Assembly: GCA_021841025.1 (NCBI GenBank)
Contig: JAKBWA010000086.1
Coordinates: forward strand, 16,791 to 80,790
Direction of reading: 5' to 3'
Length of the DNA: 64,000 nucleotides
From: Bacillota bacterium
GTDB taxonomy: Bacteria > Bacillota > Sulfobacillia > Sulfobacillales > Sulfobacillaceae
Below the pieces are notes generated by a model. The model made no database searches. It was not told the origin of the DNA and saw nothing but the letters and a program-made list of their open reading frames with translations. The translations under genes were made by a program, and so were the position numbers. Shown one piece after another: positions 44,789 through 53,120 of this stretch (the first letter of the stretch is position 1; every line of letters begins with the position of its first letter).

Positions 44789-45754
44789 GTGACAAAAATT
44801 CAGGGCTATGACATATATCCCAGTATCATTAAAATCCCTCAAGTCGGCGTGGGTACTGTGAGTGATCACATCAAAGAAACGGGTTCGACCGCGTTATTGC
44901 TCCCTCCGGGATCCCGCGCGGCAGTTGATGTGGCAGGAGGGGCCCCAGCCACTCGGGAGACTCCGGTACTCGATCCGGCCAATCTCGTCGCCGGCCCCGA
45001 TGCCATCATCCTCAGTGGCGGCAGTGCTCTAGGACTGGAGACAGCCGATGGCGCAGCAAAGGTTTTGCGACGCTATCATCGCGGGTTTCCCGTGGCAAAT
45101 ATTCATATCCCCATTGTCGTGGCCGCTTGCATCTTTGATCTCGGCTATGGCCAGCCTCAACCGCCCACATGGGAAGATGGACAAAAGGCTATGCAAGAAG
45201 CTCTGAACAACCCGGCTTCGGGCCCTATAGCGGAAGGATCCGAGGGGGCCGGAACCGGGGCCACGGTCGGAAAGTCTTTGGGGCCAGAATTAGCGATGAA
45301 AGGAGGCCAGGCAGCCGTCAGCCTCATCACTTCCACAGGTCTTGTGGTCGCCGCATTAATGGTGGTCAATGCCATGGGCAGCATTTTTGATGATGACGGC
45401 CGAATTTTGGCGGGTCCCCAAGACAAAAAAGGCAAAGCCCAACCCACAAGTCCAGCCATGTGGGAGAAGAATCCTGACGTGCTGTCCCCGGGAGAATCCA
45501 CGACTATCGGCGCCATTATTACCAATGGACGATTGTCTAAGGCCGAACTACTCCGTGTTTGCCGCATGGGACATGATGGTCTGGCTCGGGCTATCGACCC
45601 GGTGCATACACCTTGGGATGGAGACACTCTGTTTGCCGTGTCGGCCGGAGACTTCCAAACTGCTCCCGTAATTGTTGGAGCCCTGGCTGCCCACGCCGTG
45701 TCTTTAGCCATCAGACGAGCCGTCGTATTAGCGAATAAGCCGTCCAACACCTAA
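44789..45754 (+). CDS. P1-family (S58/DmpA-like) aminopeptidase
   Basis: 321-residue N-terminal-nucleophile hydrolase of the P1/DmpA family. Conserved blocks are VGVGTVSDHIKETGSTALLLP, ILSGGSALGLETADG, GSEGAGTGATVGK and the nucleophile region ESTTIGAIITNG, where autocleavage normally produces an alpha and a beta chain. The C-terminal GDTLFAVSAG is also typical. Members release N-terminal D- or beta-amino residues or act on other amides. The GTG start has AAAGGATAGG upstream. It is divergent from the MarR gene and may be under its control. Confidence 0.85.
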   Translation: MTKIQGYDIYPSIIKIPQVGVGTVSDHIKETGSTALLLPPGSRAAVDVAGGAPATRETPVLDPANLVAGPDAIILSGGSALGLETADGAAKVLRRYHRGFPVANIHIPIVVAACIFDLGYGQPQPPTWEDGQKAMQEALNNPASGPIAEGSEGAGTGATVGKSLGPELAMKGGQAAVSLITSTGLVVAALMVVNAMGSIFDDDGRILAGPQDKKGKAQPTSPAMWEKNPDVLSPGESTTIGAIITNGRLSKAELLRVCRMGHDGLARAIDPVHTPWDGDTLFAVSAGDFQTAPVIVGALAAHAVSLAIRRAVVLANKPSNT

Positions 45755-45883
45755 ATCGCCCTTTTTCCCGTGCTAAGAGAAAGCGCTTCCGGCTTTTTTC
45801 CCGGTTCTGATAGACCCGGCATCTGAAATTGGTTGAAGACGACGCCAAGATTTTCTGAAGGATCTTGAACCCTTCCTTGTCAG

Positions 45884-45913
45884 AAAAATTCCCGGGGGAT
45901 ATCCGCCCGGGAA
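45884..45913 (-). terminator. Intrinsic terminator of the SsuABC-type operon
   Basis: TTCCCGGG (45889-45896) pairs with CCCGGGAA (45906-45913). On the minus strand the stem is followed by TTTTT (45888-45884). It begins 11 bases after the ATPase stop. Confidence 0.75.
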
Positions 45914-45923
45914 CAAGTAACTA

Positions 45924-46703
45924 TCAGTGCGCGACTTTTGATTTGTCTGACGGTCGGAGAATATTCAGCACGGCCTTTTTATACCGCAGAAACTCAGGTG
46001 AAAGGCTCACATCCCATTGCCTCGGTCTGCCTAAGTCGATAGGAATGTCGGAGGCAATCTTGCCGGGTCTCGCTGTCATTACTACGACCCTGTCAGCCAG
46101 GACAATGGCTTCCTCCACATCATGAGTAATAAACAGAACCGTGGGGCGTAAACGTTCCCATAAGGACAGCAAAAAACGCTGCATTTCTGTGCGCGTCTGC
46201 GCGTCCAACGCACCAAAAGGTTCATCCATGAGCAGGATTTCCGGTTCGGTAATCAGGGCTCGCGCTATGGCCGCCCGTTGCTGCATGCCGCCCGAAAGCT
46301 GATAGGGATAATGCTTTTCAAATCCCGTAAGGCCCACAGTATCGATAATGGCACGAACCTTTTCCTGATGCTGCGGTTTTTTCCCTTCACGCAAAGTCAG
46401 CCCTAAAGCAACATTGTCGAACACACTCATCCACGGAAACAACGAGGGCTGTTGAAATACGACCACCCGTTCCGGCCCCGGCTTATCCACAATGTTTCCG
46501 TCCAGTGCAATTTGCCCCTGACTCGGACGTTCGAACCCGGCCAGCATGTTCAGTATGGTCGTTTTCCCGCAGCCCGATGGCCCGACAATGCAGAGAAATT
46601 CCCCATCGTCCATCGAGAGGTCAACATGGTCTACAGCCAACACCGGCGGCGATCCACGCTGGGTAGGGGGATAGAATTTGGTTAAACTTGTCAGTTCAAT
46701 CAC
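45924..46703 (-). CDS. SsuB/TauB-type ABC transporter ATPase
   Basis: 259-residue ATPase: Walker [11 protein letters not shown]-loop [11 protein letters not shown], signature [15 protein letters not shown], Walker [13 protein letters not shown] and FITHDVEEA. The pattern is that of nitrate/sulfonate/taurine importers. It is the last gene of a three-gene operon (permease, binding protein, ATPase) behind a c-di-AMP riboswitch. The operon ends at the terminator 11 bases on. The substrate cannot be read from the ATPase. Confidence 0.88.
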   Translation of the reverse strand: MIELTSLTKFYPPTQRGSPPVLAVDHVDLSMDDGEFLCIVGPSGCGKTTILNMLAGFERPSQGQIALDGNIVDKPGPERVVVFQQPSLFPWMSVFDNVALGLTLREGKKPQHQEKVRAIIDTVGLTGFEKHYPYQLSGGMQQRAAIARALITEPEILLMDEPFGALDAQTRTEMQRFLLSLWERLRPTVLFITHDVEEAIVLADRVVVMTARPGKIASDIPIDLGRPRQWDVSLSPEFLRYKKAVLNILRPSDKSKVAH

Positions 46704-46740
46704 GACGCCACTCCTTCATGAACAGCCATAGGTTCATTCT

Positions 46741-47805
46741 CTAAGATCCGCTCTTGTGGGATTTTTTGTAAACACTCTCGGCAAAAGCAGGATCCACATA
46801 TTGACTGATATGACTCGGCACACTCGTAATCTGTCCCGTCTGTTTCAACCACGTCGCGGCCGAGGACAAGGACTTCGTCACGAGTGAGGTTTTGACCGTA
46901 CTTGGGGTCCCCATTCGCCGGGACGTCAGTTCCTGAGACAAGGTCGTGAATTTCAACCCCTGCGCCTGGGACTTGGCTTCTTGAGGCGTGATTCCATTCA
47001 GTTTAGCGATATCTTGGTAAGATTTCGTCGGATGAGCATAAAAGAACTTTACGCCGGCTTCCTCCGCTTGAATAAACTGGTCCACCAATTTCGGATTTTT
47101 ACTGGCAAAATGGGAGTTCACGACTGCCAAATTGAAAATTGGCGCTTGATTCACCTGATTTTGGTCGTAAATCAGAAAACGGCCGTGATCCTTCTGCATT
47201 TCATTGCTAAAGGGAGCCCAAGTGTATGCCGCATTGATTTGTCCAGTCTTCCATGCGGACACCATATTAGGCGGAGCCATATTCCTGATGTGGACCGACG
47301 AAACGGGAATATGGTGCATTTTCAAGGCCGTATCCAATTCAAACGGCGAGGTGGAACCTGACACCAAGGCCACCGTTTTCCCTTCCAAATTTCGCAAGGA
47401 GTGAATGTGGCTGCCCTTTTTCACCACAAGGCCTTCGGCAGTGGTATAGCGCTCCATGGCCCACACCACTTTTAGAGGCACTCCCCGGGCAATGGCGGAC
47501 GCCGTGGGAGGATTCCCCAAGGTCGTCATGAAATCCAGGGATCCAGATGCCAGGGACGTCAGAGCATCTGGTCCCGAAGAAAAATATTTGAGCACAACGT
47601 GAGCATGCAGGTATTTTTGAAAAAACTTTTGTTCAATAGCAACCGATTCTGGATCCGGAGCGTTTTCATAGCCAATGGTGACTGTGGGCTTGTGGCCAGC
47701 CGCAGATGTTGTGCCGCAACCGGCCAAAGACGCCACCAGCGGCAAAGTGGCAGCTCCGATTAATAATATTCTCCGTGATGGTTTATGCCCTATAAATGCA
47801 CGCAA
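46741..47805 (-). CDS. SsuA/TauA-type substrate-binding lipoprotein
   Basis: 354 residues. A twin-basic N-terminus (PSRRILLIGAATLPLVASLAGC) carries a lipobox (LAGC, Cys at about residue 30), so it is lipid-anchored outside the cell. The body has VTIGYENAPDPESVAIEQKFF and SGSLDFMTTLGNPPTASAIARGVPLKVV, the start of the nitrate/sulfonate/taurine-binding fold. The TTG start has AAAGGGGGA 6 bases upstream. It lies 119 bases after the permease and 37 bases before the ATPase gene. Ligand may be a sulfonate, taurine or another small osmolyte; see the riboswitch finding. Confidence 0.87.
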   Translation of the reverse strand: MRAFIGHKPSRRILLIGAATLPLVASLAGCGTTSAAGHKPTVTIGYENAPDPESVAIEQKFFQKYLHAHVVLKYFSSGPDALTSLASGSLDFMTTLGNPPTASAIARGVPLKVVWAMERYTTAEGLVVKKGSHIHSLRNLEGKTVALVSGSTSPFELDTALKMHHIPVSSVHIRNMAPPNMVSAWKTGQINAAYTWAPFSNEMQKDHGRFLIYDQNQVNQAPIFNLAVVNSHFASKNPKLVDQFIQAEEAGVKFFYAHPTKSYQDIAKLNGITPQEAKSQAQGLKFTTLSQELTSRRMGTPSTVKTSLVTKSLSSAATWLKQTGQITSVPSHISQYVDPAFAESVYKKSHKSGS

Positions 47806-47924
47806 TCAAAATCCCCCTTTGAATGTTATCCGGTATCCGGGTAAGCACATGCCAAAATGGCATCTCACCATCCTCTTAATGCGTGTCGCAATTAAGAAAA
47901 TGTTCTTGGCCCTTTTGTCGTTAT

Positions 47925-48779
47925 TTAGGCCTTCCCTTTCCAAGGTGTGACACGGTGCTCAATACCGCGAATAATCAATTCCATGCCGTAACCCAAACAC
48001 CCAATGATCACAATCCCTACGAAAACCACACCAATTTGGAGTTCGTTCCCTGCGGATTCAATCATCCAGCCCAGACCTTTAGATGCCGCGATCATCTCCG
48101 CTGCCACAAGACAAGTCCACGCAATTCCAATGCCTACCCGCATACCGGTAAAAATTTCGGGCAAAGCCGAAGGAAAAATGACATAGCGAAACAATTGCCC
48201 CTTGTTGGCGCCTAAGCATTGGGCCGCTCGGATACGCGTTTCCTGGGCGCTTTTCACACCACTCATGGCACTGATGATGATAATAGGGATGGTACAAAAG
48301 AAAATTAGCACGACTTTCGAGGTCTCCCCAATTCCGAACCAAACTATCATGACCGGAATATAAGCTAAAGGCGGAATGGGACGCAAGAACTGCAAGAGCG
48401 GATCAATGGCTAAAAACACCCAGTCAGTGGAGGCCATCCAAAACCCAATGGGAATGCCAATCGCAACAGCGGCCAAAAAACCGGCGGCAATTCGTCCCAT
48501 ACTGTAGAGGGTACTTGTCAAAAGGGGAACTCCACTATACCCCGCTACAGCCACTGTAATGAAATCATGGGCCACCGATCCTGGCGATGGCAACGCTGTG
48601 GATGATACCATGTGAAGAGCCGTCACCAGCCACCATAAAGCAATAACGATTCCCGCCACCAACCACGGTACATAACCTTTATAAGGTTTCTTGTCTGCTA
48701 CCCAAGTGCTTGGTTCGCTCTCTGGAGTGGCGAGAGTCAGTTCGTCTTCCTCTTCGGAACGCACCCATGAATAACCCAT
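47925..48779 (-). CDS. SsuC/TauC-type ABC permease
   Basis: 284-residue permease with about six helices after a ~35-residue acidic cytoplasmic N-terminus. The EAA-type loop reads RIRAAQCLGANKGQLFRYVIFPSALPEIFTG. LPSPGSVAHDF and FLRPIPPLAYIPVMIVWFGIGE are SsuC hallmarks. The ATG has AAGGAGGT upstream. It is the first gene after the c-di-AMP riboswitch and its terminator. Confidence 0.88.
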   Translation of the reverse strand: MGYSWVRSEEEDELTLATPESEPSTWVADKKPYKGYVPWLVAGIVIALWWLVTALHMVSSTALPSPGSVAHDFITVAVAGYSGVPLLTSTLYSMGRIAAGFLAAVAIGIPIGFWMASTDWVFLAIDPLLQFLRPIPPLAYIPVMIVWFGIGETSKVVLIFFCTIPIIIISAMSGVKSAQETRIRAAQCLGANKGQLFRYVIFPSALPEIFTGMRVGIGIAWTCLVAAEMIAASKGLGWMIESAGNELQIGVVFVGIVIIGCLGYGMELIIRGIEHRVTPWKGKA

Positions 48780-48844
48780 ATCAGGCGTACCTCCTTAGCA
48801 AGTCAGTGTCTCATCTCCTATCAATCGATAAATCGCCAAATCTT

Positions 48845-48872
48845 AAAAAAAATCCCGGGCTAGCCCGGGCTA
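48845..48872 (-). terminator. Attenuator terminator of the riboswitch
   Basis: TAGCCCGGGCTAGCCCGGGA can fold with CCCGGG pairing to CCCGGG around a CTAG loop. It is followed on the minus strand by eight T residues. It sits between the aptamer and the permease gene, 65 bases before the ATG, so binding of the ligand can decide read-through. Confidence 0.85.
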
Positions 48873-48875
48873 CAA

Positions 48876-49008
48876 GTCCAAGCTTTCCATGCCGACGAGG
48901 TAAGCTGACGGGCTAGGGCGGAAAGCTGCCCCCTTAACGTACGCCCCACAAATTGGGTCCCCCGTTCGTGTCGAACACGATTTGGCGATTTGTTCAATTG
49001 TTCGGCTC
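48876..49008 (-). promoter_or_regulatory. c-di-AMP (ydaO/yuaA-type) riboswitch aptamer
   Basis: Minus-strand RNA carries the conserved blocks of the ydaO class in order. These are GAGCCGAAC at the 5' end, CGGGGGACCCA, TGGGGCG, and CCCGTCAGCTTACCTCGT followed by CGGCA. The terminal helix is GCCGA with TCGGC, and AGCTTTCC (before the CCCGTCAG block) can pair with GGAAAGCT after it. These match the family consensus I know (GGGGGACCCA..TGGGGTGAA..CCCGTCAGCTAACCTCGT). The class binds cyclic di-AMP and usually turns genes off through a downstream terminator, exactly as placed here. It controls the SsuABC-type importer. Confidence 0.85.
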
Positions 49009-49229
49009 ATTTCTATAATATGAGCCCAAGAAATGATTTTTCACATATAGGTTATCACGAATGGCATTGTGTTGGCAATTTTCCGATCGATTTTCATAAA
49101 TTCCTTTGCCGTGATTTCAGTATCTTACCGATTGACAAAATCGCTGTAACGCAATAAATTCTCTCCATAACCTCTAAAGTTCGGTAATATAACAAGTATG
49201 GGATTTTTAATCACAACGGAGGTCGTGTT

Positions 49230-49868
49230 TTGCCCCTATATAAAGATGTTCTATTAGTTCGGCACGGCGAAAGTGAAGCCAACCTTTCTGGTCAGCTTGC
49301 CCACCACACTTGGGATCCGCCTCTCACTCCGAAGGGCGTTTTTCAGTCCGAGCGTTTGGCAAAACAGCTCATCGCTGCCCCAGTTCGTTATATCGTCACA
49401 AGCCCCTTGCTGCGCGCACAAGAAACGGTAGCACCCTTAAGCCGTGTTCATCATATTCAGCCCGTTATTCTTGAGGATCTTGCCGAGGTGGATTTAGGTA
49501 AATGGGACGGGCGGCGACTTCAAGATCTCGCAACGGCTAATCTTCCTGATTTTCAGGCCTGGCGGCAAGATCCTGAAGCCAATCCTCCTCCAGGCGGAGA
49601 AAATATCGTGGCCGTGGGCGAACGCGTTCTTTCTACGCTGGCAAATTTTTTGGAAAATTGCCAGCCGTCCACTCTGACCGTCGCAGCGACCCATGCTGAT
49701 TGCATCAAGGGAGCCGTATTGGTGGTCCTTCAGGCGCGCGGACCCGCCTCCCGGCGCATGTGGGTTCCCAATGCCGGACAACTCCTCTTGCGCCATTTCG
49801 ACCAGGACGCTTGGTCTATCATTTTTTCACCACTCTGCCAAAGAGGTGAAGAAGACCATTGGGACTAA
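49230..49868 (+). CDS. Histidine phosphatase (phosphoglycerate mutase-like)
   Basis: 212-residue histidine phosphatase. The phospho-accepting His lies in LLVRHGESEANLSGQ and the second catalytic His in VAATHADCIKG, with EDLAEVDLGKWDG and VTSPLLRAQET in between. It could be a broad-specificity phosphatase of the GpmB/CobC type rather than a true mutase. The TTG start has CGGAGG upstream. It is divergent from the SsuABC-type operon. Confidence 0.85.
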   Translation: MPLYKDVLLVRHGESEANLSGQLAHHTWDPPLTPKGVFQSERLAKQLIAAPVRYIVTSPLLRAQETVAPLSRVHHIQPVILEDLAEVDLGKWDGRRLQDLATANLPDFQAWRQDPEANPPPGGENIVAVGERVLSTLANFLENCQPSTLTVAATHADCIKGAVLVVLQARGPASRRMWVPNAGQLLLRHFDQDAWSIIFSPLCQRGEEDHWD

Positions 49869-49903
49869 AAGAGCATGCCAAAAGCCACTCCGACAGCTTG
49901 TCG

Positions 49904-50197
49904 TTAGATAACCCGATCATCAAGGGGCAGATCCCACAGTAAACACTGCATCAGTTCTCGTGTCTTGAGCATATCTCTGGATCTGGGGGAACGCAAAAAA
50001 TATAGTGCGGGTTGCCCAGGACTACGATACACAAAGATTTGGTTCTCCTCTGCCAGCCTTTCGATGATGGGGATAACGATATCAGGCCCAAGACGGGTGC
50101 AGCCCATTATCGTGGCGATTGTTGCTGCCCGGGTTCGGTAGTACAAAGCCCACAGAACTCGTTCAGTATAGCTGTCTAGATTCTCCCACTCGTCCAT
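49904..50197 (-). CDS. Small winged-helix-like protein
   Basis: 97 residues, acidic N-terminus (MDEWENLDSYTERVLWALYY) then a helix-turn-helix-like stretch (AATIATIMGCTRLGPDIVIPIIERLAEENQIFVYRS). This suggests a DNA-binding winged helix. The ATG at 50197 has GGGGGA 6 bases upstream. It converges with the phosphatase gene and is divergent from the metal/cobalamin-type importer. Family not certain; it could regulate either neighbour. Confidence 0.5.
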   Translation of the reverse strand: MDEWENLDSYTERVLWALYYRTRAATIATIMGCTRLGPDIVIPIIERLAEENQIFVYRSPGQPALYFLRSPRSRDMLKTRELMQCLLWDLPLDDRVI

Positions 50198-50337
50198 GTC
50201 TGATCCCCCGCTAGGTCGAGCATCCCTTGCGTCTTTTCTTTACCATACCCCGTTCCCTGGCCGTTGTGCAAGGCAGCCCAGGTTTTCTTGTAATTCAAAG
50301 AACTTCATCTTACACTCTCAGTATGATCGGGTTGGGT

Positions 50338-50352
50338 ACACAATAATTGTGT
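50338..50352. promoter_or_regulatory. Perfect 15-base inverted repeat before the importer
   Basis: ACACAAT-A-ATTGTGT lies 10 bases downstream of a TATGAT hexamer (50322-50327), that is around the predicted transcription start of the FecB/BtuF-type operon. This position suits a repressor operator, perhaps iron-, zinc- or cobalamin-responsive. It does not match the usual Fur box well. Confidence 0.45.
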
Positions 50353-50396
50353 TTCCCCACAAATACAAATCAGAACCAAAAGAGAGGAAGTAAGAA

Positions 50397-51359
50397 TTGA
50401 ACAAGTTTATCAAGACCCTGCGCGGATTTGGGGTCGGATTGGGTGTGATCTGGTTAGCAGGTTGTGGCAGCATCTCTGCTCAAGGTGTTCACCCCCAAAG
50501 TCATGCCCTAAAAGTCGTGGATGACACTGGTCGGACGGTGACACTCCGCCATCCTGCTACCAGAATTGTCACAATTGCTCCCAGTAATACGGAAATTGCA
50601 TTGGACCTCGGGTTAAAAAAAGACATCGTGGGAACGGATGCAATGAGCTTTGAATATACTCCGCCTCCTTGGTCTCAGGAACTGAAAGGGCTGCACAATA
50701 TCGGTCCATCCTTTCCGGCCGTCAGCATTGAGCGCATCGTCGCCACCAAACCCAATCTTGTCTTGGCCATTCCCGGAGTTAAAGGTCTGTCTCAATTACA
50801 GCATTTTCATATCCCCGTAATTATTTTAAGCCCGCAAAACATTCCGGGTGTCTATCACGACATTCAAATTGTGGGCAAAGCCACGGGACGCAGCCCTCAG
50901 GCGAAGAAGGTCATCGCCCATCTCAAATCTCAATTGACCACTCTTCACAACTTAGTGCAAAAAGAATCTCATCATCGGCCGACGGTCTTTTTGGACTTGG
51001 GTCAATTGTACTCTGCGGGCCCTGACAGTTACTTAAACAATCTGATTACCATGGCTGGCGGCAAAAATATTGCGGGACAATTTACACACAAAGCCTACCC
51101 GCAACTGACTGCGGAGCAAATCGTCAAGGCCAATCCTGAGGATATCGTTTATGATCCTTCGGATGCCAGCCAGCATATTATCGCCAAGCTTCCCGGATTT
51201 GCCCATATACGGGCCGTTCGTAACCATCATGTCATTCGGATGACTCAACCGTCCTATATCGACCAGCCCTCACCCGCCCTAGCCATGGGTCTGGCCGAAC
51301 TGATCCACCTCATTCATCCCCGCGTGGTCTTACCCCATGATCTCTCTCACGCGGGTTAA
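50397..51359 (+). CDS. Siderophore/cobalamin-type ABC binding lipoprotein
   Basis: 320 residues. The signal peptide ends in LAGC (lipidated Cys at about residue 23). The body has VVDDTGRTVTLRHPATRIVTIAPSNTEIALDLGL, the FecB/BtuF/FepB fold start, and AGGKNIAG...YPQLTAEQIVKANPEDIVYDPS typical of BtuF/FhuD proteins. It captures Fe-siderophore, heme or cobalamin; no riboswitch for cobalamin is visible upstream. The TTG start follows GAGAGGAAG. Its end overlaps the permease gene by 23 bases. Confidence 0.87.
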   Translation: MNKFIKTLRGFGVGLGVIWLAGCGSISAQGVHPQSHALKVVDDTGRTVTLRHPATRIVTIAPSNTEIALDLGLKKDIVGTDAMSFEYTPPPWSQELKGLHNIGPSFPAVSIERIVATKPNLVLAIPGVKGLSQLQHFHIPVIILSPQNIPGVYHDIQIVGKATGRSPQAKKVIAHLKSQLTTLHNLVQKESHHRPTVFLDLGQLYSAGPDSYLNNLITMAGGKNIAGQFTHKAYPQLTAEQIVKANPEDIVYDPSDASQHIIAKLPGFAHIRAVRNHHVIRMTQPSYIDQPSPALAMGLAELIHLIHPRVVLPHDLSHAG

Positions 51360-52329
51360 GCAGTGGTTCCTCCCTGTGGCATTGCTCATTTTGGCCTTGG
51401 TACTGGGACTCGGTTATGGACCGGTGGATTTGAGCTGGCGGCAGCTGCTCACAAGTATTGAGGCACCCGGACTCCCCACCACATCCAATGTGATCATCTG
51501 GGACATTCGGTTGCCGCGCCTCATTGCCGCAGCCTTGGTTGGCGGAAGTTTGGCTTTGGCGGGAGCCATAATGCAAGCTCTATTTAAGAATCCTTTAGCC
51601 GACCCGTATATTATTGGCGCGTCTTCTGGTGCGGGCTTCGGTGCAGTTATGGTATCTCTGTTGTGGCCAGCCTCCCAGGCCCTAAGCTTAGGAGCCTTTT
51701 TGGGATCACTGGGCGCCGTGTTTGCTGCCTATTTCCTGGCTCAAGGTCAGGGACGGGTCCACATGTTAACCCTTATTCTTATCGGATATGCTCTGTCGTT
51801 AGTCTTGGGAGCCTTTACCACGTTTGCCATGTTGGCTGATCGGCAAACCATGTCTCAAATTTTTGCTTGGGAGCTAGGCGGTATTCACGGAATCGGATGG
51901 CATCATCTGGTATGGCCTTCGGTAATCATGACAGGAAGTGCCATACTGGTTTTTGCCACGGCCCCCGAATTGAATGCGTATTACTTAGGTGAAGAACAGG
52001 CTCATTATCTCGGTGTCAATGTCGTGTTCACGCAAAGCTGGCTATTGATCTTAGCCAGCTTGTTGACCGCCATGGCTGTCTATTTAGCGGGACTCATCGG
52101 ATTTGTGGGCCTCGTGATCCCACATATTGTAAGACGTCTTTACGGATCCGATCACACCGCCATGCTGCCCTTAGTATTCTTTATTGGAGCCGTCTTTCTT
52201 GTTGGCGCCGACATCATTGCCGAACATGTTCCGAGCGTCGGCACAGTGCCATTGGGTCTTGTCAGTGCCGCCATCGGCGGACCGTATTTCATCTATCTGC
52301 TCATCCACACGAGGGCGGTCAACTCATGA
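51337..52329 (+). CDS. FecCD-type ABC permease
   Basis: 330-residue permease with about ten helices. Family motifs are RLPRLIAAALVGGSLALAGAIMQALFKNPLADPYIIGASSGAG, MLADRQTMSQIFAWELGGI and GLIGFVGLVIPHIVRRLYGSDH. It imports metal chelates or cobalamin with the adjacent binding protein and ATPase. Its ATG lies inside the end of the binding-protein gene and its stop overlaps the ATPase ATG (ATGA), so translation is chained. Confidence 0.9.
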   Translation: MISLTRVKQWFLPVALLILALVLGLGYGPVDLSWRQLLTSIEAPGLPTTSNVIIWDIRLPRLIAAALVGGSLALAGAIMQALFKNPLADPYIIGASSGAGFGAVMVSLLWPASQALSLGAFLGSLGAVFAAYFLAQGQGRVHMLTLILIGYALSLVLGAFTTFAMLADRQTMSQIFAWELGGIHGIGWHHLVWPSVIMTGSAILVFATAPELNAYYLGEEQAHYLGVNVVFTQSWLLILASLLTAMAVYLAGLIGFVGLVIPHIVRRLYGSDHTAMLPLVFFIGAVFLVGADIIAEHVPSVGTVPLGLVSAAIGGPYFIYLLIHTRAVNS

Positions 52330-53120
52330 CAACCATACCTTTGACAATGGATAATCTCAGCTTTAAGTGGACGAACAATAGGAGCATTATAGGCCCTTTG
52401 TCCGGCGTATTATCGCCAGGTCACATCACAGCCCTTATCGGCCCCAACGGTGCCGGGAAGTCCACTGTACTAAGATTATTGGGAGCGTTCTTAAAACCCC
52501 TTTCGGGAACGATTCGCTATGGGGATCAGAACCTGTCCCGGCTATCTCCTTCAGCCCGAGCTCGCATATTAACCCTCGTCCCCCAAGTTCTGCCAATAGG
52601 CTTTGATCTCAATGTGCGCGAACTGTTATCTTTGGGGACTTATGTTCACCATTCTTGGACCGAGCGCATTTTTCATCCTCGGCCTCTTTCCGAATTGGAT
52701 AATGTGATCGTACGATTGCAACTCCAAAAGCTGGTAGACAAACCCTATAACCAGCTTTCCGGAGGTGAAGCCCAAAGGGCTTTGCTAGGCATGGCGCTCG
52801 TTCAAGATACCCCAGTCCTCTTGCTGGATGAGCCCACCGCTCATCTGGATCCCGGTCATGCCCAGACCCTCATCGCCTATCTGAAAGAATTAGCCCGGGT
52901 GGATCGAAAAATTATTGTCGTGGCTTATCATGATTTGGCGACTGTTGGCCTATTTGCGGATACAATTTGGTTAATGGATAAAGGACAGGTTGTAATAAAC
53001 GGTCCAGCCCAGAACATTCTTGAATCAAACAAAATTTCGGAAATCTACCAAACCCATCTCACCGTCACACAACACCCCGTTTCAAAGCGAACCGTCATTC
53101 TCCCACAAGATAACTCATAA
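52326..53120 (+). CDS. FecE/BtuD-type ABC ATPase
   Basis: 264-residue ATPase: Walker A GPNGAGKST, Q-loop LVPQ, signature LSGGEAQRALLGMAL, Walker B PVLLLDEPTAHLDPG and the switch His in VAYHDL (in place of the usual THD). It energises the FecCD-type permease. Its stop overlaps the end of the minus-strand glycosyltransferase gene by 6 bases. Confidence 0.9.
   Translation: MTTIPLTMDNLSFKWTNNRSIIGPLSGVLSPGHITALIGPNGAGKSTVLRLLGAFLKPLSGTIRYGDQNLSRLSPSARARILTLVPQVLPIGFDLNVRELLSLGTYVHHSWTERIFHPRPLSELDNVIVRLQLQKLVDKPYNQLSGGEAQRALLGMALVQDTPVLLLDEPTAHLDPGHAQTLIAYLKELARVDRKIIVVAYHDLATVGLFADTIWLMDKGQVVINGPAQNILESNKISEIYQTHLTVTQHPVSKRTVILPQDNS

Larger units (their letters stand above)
48780..49229. other. 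Leader and divergent promoter region
   Basis: 450 bases between the permease and the phosphatase gene. The left two-thirds are the riboswitch and attenuator of the permease operon. An inverted repeat GGCTCAT (49004-49010) / ATGAGCC (49020-49026) overlaps the 5' end of the aptamer. A TATTAT hexamer between its arms could be the operon's -10 box. The right part carries the phosphatase promoter, with no clear boxes. Confidence 0.5.

Noticed and set aside
50198-50396. Possible cobalamin riboswitch before the BtuF/FecB-type gene
   Set aside because: The B12-box (GCCACTG-type) and the typical long fold are not present. Only a short inverted repeat is seen.
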